From the NCBI RefSeq assembly GCF_021655555.1, contig NZ_AP023086.1:4618685-4682684 (forward strand): 64,000 bases of DNA, in the 5' to 3' direction. Shown here piece by piece: positions 18,318-25,268 of the stretch (within the stretch, counting starts at the first letter, position 1; every line of letters starts with the position of its first letter). Source of the DNA: Marinagarivorans cellulosilyticus. GTDB taxonomy: Bacteria; Pseudomonadota; Gammaproteobacteria; Pseudomonadales; Cellvibrionaceae. The notes under the pieces were generated by a model, which worked only from the letters and a program-made list of their open reading frames with translations, was not told the DNA's origin and did no database searches. The translations under genes were made by a program, and so were the position numbers.

Positions 18318-21300
18318 TTATTCATGTAAAAAATAAAAGTCAGTGAAAAAATACACCATCATATGCGACCACGCAGACAATAAACGCTGGGGGTCGCTAG
18401 TATTTAAATCACGGATTTTGGGCAAACCTTGGGCACCTAATTCGCAGTAGTTATTAGCGTGCTGCGCCAACGTCATGGGGGTTGCCTGCATTTCTAGCGT
18501 TTGCCATACCGCAATAAAAGTATCCATGGCCTCTGTAATTTCGGGGCTATCAACCGCGTAATCACTCCCTTGAGTTAAGGTAAAAAGCTCGACCATCTGC
18601 TGGCGAAGCACTTGCCCCCCTCGCCCAGCTAAATCAAGCACATCCACACTCACTTGCGCAGGCTCCACCCATTCAATGGGCGTTAGAACATCTGCTCGCA
18701 ATTGCACTTCGGTATAGCCTTGCCCCTCAAAGGTAATATCGGCATAACCTTTTTCCAATACAATCATACTTCCAGCCTGCAAGCCGGTAACTTTTTGTGC
18801 CTCATGGCTCAAAACAATATTATCGCTAGCGTGTACCGCACTGAATAAAAGCGTGCCATCCGTAGCTACCACCTGCAATTGATCGAACACTACAGGGCCG
18901 ATTCGCTCGGCATTTAAATGGCTAATACGCAATCTATTTTGCCCTGGCAGAAGCGTTAAACTAAGGGTAACGCTTTGCGGTTGTGCCAATTCAAGCCATT
19001 GCCAATTGTGCGAAAATGGCGATACATAGCGCGCCTGATTACGCAATAACCGCTGGCTTACAGTATCGCGGTTAACATCCAATAACACGGCAGCACACGC
19101 TAAATTAACAGCTTGGCTTTCGGCCACATTGGCCATTAAACTATTTTGCACTTTGGCGCGCTCAGTTACGCCTAAACTATCAATACCACCATAATAAATA
19201 CGGAACTGATCATCCATGTAACTCCAAAAACCGTTATTCGCCCAAAAGTCCTCTCGCTCGCCCCAAGCAAAACCAACAAGCGCTTTCACTTTATTTTCAA
19301 GTTCTTCTGGCGTTAATAAACGCACACCCGATAACGCAAGCGTGCCCTGGCTATTGACAGGTTCTGAGGCGCTATCATCAAATGCTATTTGCTCTGCGCG
19401 AAACCAATCACTCATAACCATTGCAACGATTAAATCTTTTAAGTTATACGGTGCTTGGCCATTAAAACCCTCACGAAATTGCTGCGCTAAAGCGCGAATA
19501 AACTGCTGCTGTTGCTGATATAACGGTGTTTCGCCTGCAGCTGAAGTTAATAACGCATCGCTCATAATAGCCGGCCACCAAAATTTAACAGCGGCCTCAG
19601 CAAAGCGATCATCTTGTGCAATATAGCGCCCAAGTTCAGCTAAAGACCGGGCACTATCGCCAATAGCCTTTCCTTCAAAGCCAGGGCTGCGCATATCTCG
19701 ATACCAGAGGTCGCCTTCTACATAAGGGCTATTGGCTTCGTGTTTATAGCTACTGGGTAACGAATCCATTCCCTCCCAGCTAGATCGATACCAGCCATCA
19801 ACACCAAAATTTTGAAAAGCACCGGCTACAGGGTCTAATGTTTCGTGGCATACCGCACATGCATCATTATTTAATGTAGGGTTTTGCGTATCGACAAGGG
19901 CATCACCGGCTATAGTTCTGGCGGCAATATCCTCTACCTCGACCCCTAAAAATAAGCGATAAACCATCTTGGCACGCAAGCGGTTTCTGTTGGTATCACT
20001 ACTGGGGTAACGCGCCAAAAAGGCGGGCTCATTTAAAATACCCGCGTGAGGATACTCCACCCACTCGCCATGCTGATCAATGCGTAAGCCAATAGAAGGG
20101 TCAAGGTATTGCTCATGCCCAGATTGCATTAATATCTGGCCATTGTTTTTTATAGGCTGCAGATCAAACTTATCTCCATATTCAAAAATGGCATCTTGGC
20201 GCATGTAGTCAGCCATGCTTTGATTACCCATCGTGTAATCGGCAGTTACAATATCGGTGTAGGGCCTATCGTTCATCACCGTATGGGCAATTAAAGCCAA
20301 AGGCCCGCGCACCATGCCATGATAAATATCGTGATTCCAGCGCTCGAACGGCCAAACATCCCCGCTTTCATAAGCGAAATAACGCCTATTTGAACCTACC
20401 GGGTAATAAGGCGCAAAACCATTACTCAACTCAAAAAATTGGCCATTTAAAAAGCTATCTGTTAAAAACTGATCATTCGCACCACGTATTAAAAATTGCT
20501 CAAAGCCTTCCGTTTGCATCAATTCTTTTAATACTTTTGCCAACTCGGCATCACTGCGTATCACGCGATCATTTTCATCGCGCGTAGGCAAGCGGCCCGT
20601 TAAAATTAACGCCGCGCGCCGTAAAGTTTTTTGCCTTGGCTCTATTTGAATTGCTGTAAATGCAGGTTTAGTTACCTGCTGGGTCTCTGGCAGTATTAAT
20701 GCAAGCCACGCTTCTACATCCTTGTAGGCTTGCTGCTGCCGATTAACAATAGCGCCGCCACCATGCCCATCAAACCCCGTAATTTTTCGCAATAGGCGAT
20801 TGGCATTGTCTGCCTCCAGAACATAACGCTCTAATATTTGTGCATTTTGATAGTTATTATTTACGGCAAACTGTAAAGGCGTTGCACCTGCCATGCCTTG
20901 CGCAACATGGCAAATAGAGCAATCTGTATTCACTAACGACGACACCAATGTTTGATCAAAAAACTGCCACGCTTGCGGCCAGGTGGCCACCGGTGGAGAT
21001 TGAACATCGGCGCCATTACTTGACGACACAGAACCGCTGCTAGTTGAAACAGCAATAACAGCAGTACTCGAAACACTGACCGACGCATTCTCTGCGAAGG
21101 AAGATTGCACCACAGGCTCACTCGACATTACAGATCCAGAAGAAGATGCAGGCGCAGAGTAAGCAATACTAGAAGGTGTAACAGCAGGCGTATTACCCGG
21201 TGCCGCCAATGCCGCCGAATCTTGCTGCAAAGCCGCACCTTCACCACCGCCCCCACTGCACGCTAACAAACAACAACTAAGCAGCCACAACAAAACAGTC

Positions 21301-21347
21301 GTGGCGCACCGTTGACTACTTATGTGCGCTCCGTATAAGCCAGCCAT
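18318..21347 (-). CDS. Large secreted diheme lipoprotein with DUF1588/DUF1592-like region
   Basis: A 1009-residue lipoprotein: signal peptide with lipobox LLAC (Cys30), then Gly- and Ser-rich linker to about residue 115. Two c-type heme motifs are visible: CSICH (143-147) and CAVCH (497-501). The second is followed by ETLDPVAGAFQNFGVDGWYRSS, the wording of DUF1588-type cytochrome modules known from Planctomycetes and some polysaccharide degraders. The C-terminal part contains beta-rich sequence that could be a carbohydrate-binding-like module (about 780-870). AGGAGG precedes the ATG. It is probably an outer-membrane or periplasmic redox protein; the substrate is unknown. The Ser-rich linker style matches the cytochrome at 57945. 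Confidence 0.8.
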   Translation of the reverse strand: MAGLYGAHISSQRCATTVLLWLLSCCLLACSGGGGEGAALQQDSAALAAPGNTPAVTPSSIAYSAPASSSGSVMSSEPVVQSSFAENASVSVSSTAVIAVSTSSGSVSSSNGADVQSPPVATWPQAWQFFDQTLVSSLVNTDCSICHVAQGMAGATPLQFAVNNNYQNAQILERYVLEADNANRLLRKITGFDGHGGGAIVNRQQQAYKDVEAWLALILPETQQVTKPAFTAIQIEPRQKTLRRAALILTGRLPTRDENDRVIRSDAELAKVLKELMQTEGFEQFLIRGANDQFLTDSFLNGQFFELSNGFAPYYPVGSNRRYFAYESGDVWPFERWNHDIYHGMVRGPLALIAHTVMNDRPYTDIVTADYTMGNQSMADYMRQDAIFEYGDKFDLQPIKNNGQILMQSGHEQYLDPSIGLRIDQHGEWVEYPHAGILNEPAFLARYPSSDTNRNRLRAKMVYRLFLGVEVEDIAARTIAGDALVDTQNPTLNNDACAVCHETLDPVAGAFQNFGVDGWYRSSWEGMDSLPSSYKHEANSPYVEGDLWYRDMRSPGFEGKAIGDSARSLAELGRYIAQDDRFAEAAVKFWWPAIMSDALLTSAAGETPLYQQQQQFIRALAQQFREGFNGQAPYNLKDLIVAMVMSDWFRAEQIAFDDSASEPVNSQGTLALSGVRLLTPEELENKVKALVGFAWGEREDFWANNGFWSYMDDQFRIYYGGIDSLGVTERAKVQNSLMANVAESQAVNLACAAVLLDVNRDTVSQRLLRNQARYVSPFSHNWQWLELAQPQSVTLSLTLLPGQNRLRISHLNAERIGPVVFDQLQVVATDGTLLFSAVHASDNIVLSHEAQKVTGLQAGSMIVLEKGYADITFEGQGYTEVQLRADVLTPIEWVEPAQVSVDVLDLAGRGGQVLRQQMVELFTLTQGSDYAVDSPEITEAMDTFIAVWQTLEMQATPMTLAQHANNYCELGAQGLPKIRDLNTSDPQRLLSAWSHMMVYFFTDFYFLHE

Positions 21348-21621
21348 TACATCTCCTCCTAAAACAATCCCCGCAGGGCTTATTGCAGGGCGCTCTATCC
21401 GTGCTCCCTATTTATTACTGTTTTAAGTATAAGAGGCTTGAAACAACGAGACTTGCGGGCGAGAGAGTCAAAAGCGCCTTTTATCGCAACATTGGCGCAT
21501 ACATTAAAAGAGTTTGACCACCAGTCCATTTATAGCACCATTGGTGCTGCTGTGGCACCAAAATCAACACCACCCATAAACTAGCCCCTACACTGAAGTT
21601 ACAACGCAGTGGGCAAGGAGT

Positions 21622-21639
21622 TGTAGGATATATCCTACA
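21622..21639. promoter_or_regulatory. GacA/UvrY-type palindromic activator box
   Basis: TGTAGGATATATCCTACA is a perfect 18-bp palindrome matching the TGTAAG-N6-CTTACA pattern bound by GacA/UvrY upstream of rsmY, rsmZ and csrB. Its centre is about 66 bases before the predicted start of the small RNA. Confidence 0.75.
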
Positions 21640-21660
21640 CAACACATGAGTAATCACATC

Positions 21661-21689
21661 TTTGCGAATGTAGGCCACACACGGATAAT
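21661..21689 (+). promoter_or_regulatory. Sigma-70 promoter of the CsrB-like RNA
   Basis: TTTGCG (21661-21666), 17-base spacer and GATAAT (21684-21689). It predicts a start near 21696, just before the first GGA motif. Confidence 0.6.
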
Positions 21690-21695
21690 GCGCAC

Positions 21696-21975
21696 ACAGA
21701 ATGACGATCAACAGGACACTGATCAGATTAAAAGAGCAGGAGCTCTCAGGAATAGGGATGGATAAAGCCTAGGGAATGCATGATGCAGCGGGCAGCAGGA
21801 TGATTCAACGGATGGTGAGGACTAAGGAAAAATAGGATTAGGATGTATAAAGCACGAGGATTGTGCGGCTGGATGCCAACAAAAACAGGATGTAAGGGAA
21901 AGCAGTATCAGGAGCCGTAGCCCAGAGGATGGATAAATTTAAAGCCCCTTTAACGCAAGTTAAAGGGGCTTTTTA
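21696..21975 (+). ncRNA. csrB: CsrB/RsmZ-family regulatory small RNA
   Basis: About 280 bases with no sensible reading frame but 19 GGA motifs, several as CAGGAtg, AGGGA or loop-exposed AGGA: GAGCAGGAGCTC is a 4-bp stem with an AGGA tetraloop, GGCTGGATGCC and GCACGAGGATTGTGC are further small hairpins. It ends in a strong terminator (21941-21975) and is preceded by a sigma-70-like promoter and a perfect GacA-type palindrome. This is the architecture of CsrB/RsmZ RNAs, which titrate the CsrA/RsmA translation regulator and are switched on by the BarA/GacS two-component system. The length is nearer to CsrB than to RsmY/Z. The exact 5' end is a prediction. Confidence 0.88.
21941..21975 (+). terminator. 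Intrinsic terminator of the CsrB-like RNA
   Basis: AAAGCCCCTTTAAC, loop GCAA, GTTAAAGGGGCTTT, followed by TTATT: a perfect 14-bp stem with a T tail. Confidence 0.95.
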
Positions 21976-22003
21976 TTGCCCGCTAAATATGAACACTCGT
22001 TTT

Positions 22004-22211
22004 GTAACTATCCAGGTGGGTGCGAAATAATGTCGCCCCAAAGGGCGTATTGATTGTTTTCTGGGCATTCAAGCGTCTGGAACGTTCGCATAGCGACCAG
22101 CCTCAGCAAGGATGCGTGGGGGTAGACTTTGCAGCACAAAGTGGTAGATGGCTTGAGCGGCCCACAAAATAATCAGTTTGCCGACCTATTTGAGCATGGC
22201 TGAATAGTTAC
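22004..22211. mobile_element. MITE-like element, family A copy 2
   Basis: 208 bp running from GTAACTATCCAGGTGGG to GGCTGAATAGTTAC, so inverted ends match those of the 8468-8678 copy, and read in reverse it shares the blocks AGAAAACAATCAAT and CGCTCAAGCCATC with it. Flanks (CTCGTTTT, CGCTCTTT) do not form a clean 8-bp duplication, so it may be older. It lies 28 bases after the small-RNA terminator and before the GH3 promoter. No coding capacity. Confidence 0.7.
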
Positions 22212-22283
22212 CGCTCTTTTTATGTGTATTTTACATCTACACACAATATTCACCGAGCACTAACATGCCCGCCAACTTGCTTC

Positions 22284-22289
22284 TATAAT
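22284..22289 (+). promoter_or_regulatory. Possible -10 element of the GH3 gene
   Basis: A perfect TATAAT lies 26 bases before the GH3 ATG. No good -35 sequence is found at 16-18 bases upstream, so activator dependence or chance are both possible. Confidence 0.35.
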
Positions 22290-22315
22290 CTCGGCTTTGC
22301 CTTCGGACTAAGCCT

Positions 22316-24520
22316 ATGTTTGATTATCGCGATGCGACCGCCCCCATTGAAGAACGCGTTAAAAACCTACTCACACAAATGACGCCTGAAGAAAAAATCG
22401 GCCAAATGATGGTGCTCCCCTCTAAAGTCGAAGGCAATATCGACAAAATTGAGCAATGGGGTGTCGGCAGTTACTTCCATTGCGCCGGCGACAAAACACA
22501 AGAATTGCAACGTCGCGCGGAGAATACTCGTTTAGGCATTCCCATTATTTTTGCGATAGATGCAGTCCACGGTCACTGCTTCGAAAATAACGCCACGGTA
22601 TTTCCTACCCAACTTGCTGCGTCGTGCTCTTGGGATCACGATGTGATGTACAACATGGGCCGGGTAACAGCTACCGAAGTACGTGGCTGCGGCATTCACT
22701 GGACTTTTTCACCGGTGTTATGTGTGGGTCGCGATACACGCTGGGGCCGAATTAACGAAACCTTCGGCGAAGACCCTTGGCTTATTGGCGAAATGGCCAC
22801 TGCAATAATTAAAGGCTACCAAGGCGACAGCCTAAATGCCGACGACACCGTAATGGCCTGCGCGAAGCATTACGTGGGTTACGGCGAAACTTTAGGCGGG
22901 CGCGATGCTTATGAATCCAGCATTTCACAGCGCACCCTGCTTACTCACTTTCTGCCGCCGTTTGAAAAAGCCGTCAAAGAAGGCGGCGTAGCGACACTAA
23001 TGGCCAGCTATCAATCCATCGATGGCACGCCCTGCTCTGCCGACCCTTGGCTAATGCGCGATATTCCCAAAACGCAATGGGGTATGGATGGCTTTGTGGT
23101 GACAGATTGGGACAACGTCGGCGCACTACACGAAAAACAATTTGTTGCTGCCTCTTATGCTGAAGCTGCAAATATCGGTGTCAAAGCAGGCAACGATATG
23201 ATTATGACAACACTGGCATTTTACGATGCCGCACTAGAGCAACTTAAAAATGGGCAGTTAGAAAGCCATTGGGTTGATGACGCCGTTGCACGTATATTGC
23301 GCTATAAATTCAAATTAGGCCTTTTTGATGAGCGCCGCTACTGTGACCTTAGTGCGAAAAAAGAAATCGTCGGCCAACCCGCCCACTGGCAGCATGCCCT
23401 CGAAGCTAGCCGCAAAAGCCTTACTCTACTTAAAAATAAAAACAATGCGCTGCCACTAAATGCCGAGCAGCTTAATAAAATATTAGTTGTCGGCCCCAAT
23501 GCCGACAACGTAAAAGCTCAGCTGGGCGATTGGTCCTTTGGATCTTATCAAGCAGGTGCAACAGACGACAAAATGCACAAAAGCAGTACTGTCACGGTTT
23601 TACAAGGCATTAAAACACTGCTTAGCAGCCATAACATTGATACCCCGTACGTACAAGGAGCGCACTGCGCCGATGACGATATCGACAGCATCAGCGAAGC
23701 CGTCACTCAAGCGCAGCAAAGCGATGTCCTTATTGCCTGCATAGGCGATACGCTGTCACAACAAGGGGAGTTTCACGACCGCTCCGATTTAAATCTAGGC
23801 GGAAAACAACAAGCTCTGCTCGAAGCATTAAAAGCAACAGGCAAGCCATTAATTATTGTTTACATCGCATCAAAACCACTCGCCATTAGCTGGGTAAAAG
23901 ACAACGCCGATGCGATACTGTGCGCCTTTAATCCTGGCGCCAAAGGCGGTACGGCCATTGCCGAAGCGCTATTTGGCGAGTTCAACCCATCGGGGAAATT
24001 AACTATCTCATTTCCTTACAGCGTTGGCCAACTACCCGTTTATTACAACAGCTACCCAGGTTGGCACTCGGTATTATCCGACCGACTCGACGGCGTAGAG
24101 CGCTATTTCGATGCTCCCAAAGAGCCTGTTTTCAGCTTTGGCGAAGGGCTTTCGTATACTCAATTTAACTACGCTGACTTACAAATACTTACCCCTAAAT
24201 TAATAGCAGAACAAACACTGCGTGTATCCGTGCAATTAAGTAACACCGGCGCACGCGAAGGCTGCGAAATTGTTCAACTTTATATTCGCGACCTTTACAG
24301 CTCGGTTGTCACCCCTATTAAAAACTTGCGAGCATTCAAACGTGTAACTTTAGCTGCCGGCGAATCGACAGAAGTTATTTTAGAAGTAGCCTACTGGGAT
24401 TTAGCGCTAATAAATCGCGCACTGGAAAAAGTGGTAGAACCTGGCGAGTTTGAAGTGATGGTGGGTACATCTTCAAAAGATAGTGACTTGTTAAAAGCGC
24501 GATTTTGGGTAGAAGACTAA
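22316..24520 (+). CDS. GH3-family beta-glucosidase
   Basis: A 734-residue glycoside hydrolase of family 3: TIM-barrel domain (about 1-320) with substrate-binding KHYVGYGE, and nucleophile Asp264 in FVVTDWDN; alpha/beta sandwich (about 370-570) containing NADNVKAQLGDW, HDRSDLNLGGKQQ and FNPGAKGGTAIAEALFG; C-terminal FnIII-like domain (about 630-734). It should remove terminal beta-glucose from cello- or laminari-oligosaccharides. No signal peptide or lipobox is visible with this start, so it looks cytosolic, acting on imported oligosaccharides. The ribosome-binding site before the ATG is weak. Confidence 0.92.
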   Translation: MFDYRDATAPIEERVKNLLTQMTPEEKIGQMMVLPSKVEGNIDKIEQWGVGSYFHCAGDKTQELQRRAENTRLGIPIIFAIDAVHGHCFENNATVFPTQLAASCSWDHDVMYNMGRVTATEVRGCGIHWTFSPVLCVGRDTRWGRINETFGEDPWLIGEMATAIIKGYQGDSLNADDTVMACAKHYVGYGETLGGRDAYESSISQRTLLTHFLPPFEKAVKEGGVATLMASYQSIDGTPCSADPWLMRDIPKTQWGMDGFVVTDWDNVGALHEKQFVAASYAEAANIGVKAGNDMIMTTLAFYDAALEQLKNGQLESHWVDDAVARILRYKFKLGLFDERRYCDLSAKKEIVGQPAHWQHALEASRKSLTLLKNKNNALPLNAEQLNKILVVGPNADNVKAQLGDWSFGSYQAGATDDKMHKSSTVTVLQGIKTLLSSHNIDTPYVQGAHCADDDIDSISEAVTQAQQSDVLIACIGDTLSQQGEFHDRSDLNLGGKQQALLEALKATGKPLIIVYIASKPLAISWVKDNADAILCAFNPGAKGGTAIAEALFGEFNPSGKLTISFPYSVGQLPVYYNSYPGWHSVLSDRLDGVERYFDAPKEPVFSFGEGLSYTQFNYADLQILTPKLIAEQTLRVSVQLSNTGAREGCEIVQLYIRDLYSSVVTPIKNLRAFKRVTLAAGESTEVILEVAYWDLALINRALEKVVEPGEFEVMVGTSSKDSDLLKARFWVED

Positions 24521-24530
24521 AACCCACATG

Positions 24531-24566
24531 GCGGTAAATCTTTTGAACATTCCAAGGGTTTACCGC
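24531..24566. terminator. Hairpin between the GH3 and MerR genes
   Basis: GCGGTAAA and TTTACCGC form a perfect 8-bp stem around a 20-base loop, between two convergent genes. T-rich sequence is present on the right side only in part, so terminator function is moderate. Confidence 0.5.
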
Positions 24567-24570
24567 TACT

Positions 24571-24942
24571 TTATTCTGCACTATCGCCAATATCACCGAT
24601 AATCGATTCGAGCTCTTCAATCGCCCAACGCAAACTTTGCTCGCTATCGCCCTTAACCGCCGAATCATTTACGCCCTGTGTGAGCTGCTTACGCGCACCC
24701 ACAATACTAAAACCCTCGTCATAGAGCAGATGGCGAATTTTACGCACCAGCATAATATCTTCATAGGTGTAATAACGGCGATTGCCTCGCCGCTTTTGCG
24801 GGTTGAGCACAGAGAATTCCTGCTCCCAGTAACGCAGTACGTGCGCCTTTACTTGGCACAATTCACTAACCTCACTAATCGTAAAATAACGTTTAGTAGG
24901 TAGTTCAAAATCATTCAGCGGGGGATGATCGTCCATGGGCAT
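24571..24942 (-). CDS. MerR-family regulator next to ihfA
   Basis: A roughly 123-residue protein with the MerR winged helix: YFTISEVSELCQVKAHVLRYWEQEF then NPQKRRGNRRYYTYEDIMLVRKIRHLLYDEGFSIVGARKQL. No effector-binding cysteines. This MerR-like gene follows ihfA in many gammaproteobacteria; its targets are not known. The start is uncertain: ATG at 24942 or 24936, both inside the end of ihfA, with no clear ribosome-binding site, so translation is probably coupled to ihfA. Confidence 0.85.
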   Translation of the reverse strand: MPMDDHPPLNDFELPTKRYFTISEVSELCQVKAHVLRYWEQEFSVLNPQKRRGNRRYYTYEDIMLVRKIRHLLYDEGFSIVGARKQLTQGVNDSAVKGDSEQSLRWAIEELESIIGDIGDSAE

Positions 24943-25222
24943 CAATTCTATCGCGAAGCTTTCGCCCCGCTTTAAAGGTCACAACACGGCGCGCTTCGAT
25001 AGCAAACTCTTCACCCGTTTTAGGGTTGCGCCCCGGGCGAGAGCTTTTATCACGAAGTTCGAAATTGCCAAAACCAGAGATTTTAACCGGCTCGCCATTT
25101 TCTAGGGCACTGATAATCTCTTCAAAAAAGCAGTCCACTAACTCCTTTGACTCTTTACGGCTAAAGCCGAGGTCCTGTTGGAGTTTTTCTGCCATTTCCA
25201 ATTTGGTTAACGAGTGCCCCAT
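24911..25222 (-). CDS. ihfA: Integration host factor subunit alpha
   Basis: A 103-residue DNA-bending protein that pairs with IhfB. LTKLEMAEKLQQDLGFSRKESKELVDCFFEEI, the beta-arm region GFGNFELRDKSSRPGRNPKTGEE with the intercalating-proline RPGRNP tip, and RRVVTFKAGRKLRDRI are all typical. It follows pheT by 46 bases, the conserved pheS-pheT-ihfA order, and overlaps the MerR gene. Confidence 0.96.
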   Translation of the reverse strand: MGHSLTKLEMAEKLQQDLGFSRKESKELVDCFFEEIISALENGEPVKISGFGNFELRDKSSRPGRNPKTGEEFAIEARRVVTFKAGRKLRDRIDAHGRSSPAE

Positions 25223-25268
25223 ATTGCCTCCTAGTGATGACTACCGATAGCGCCAAAGACTAAAAAAA

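Noticed and set aside
21481..21711. 76-codon minus-strand frame upstream of the small RNA
   Set aside because: It crosses the GacA box, the promoter and the sRNA start and has no protein signature.
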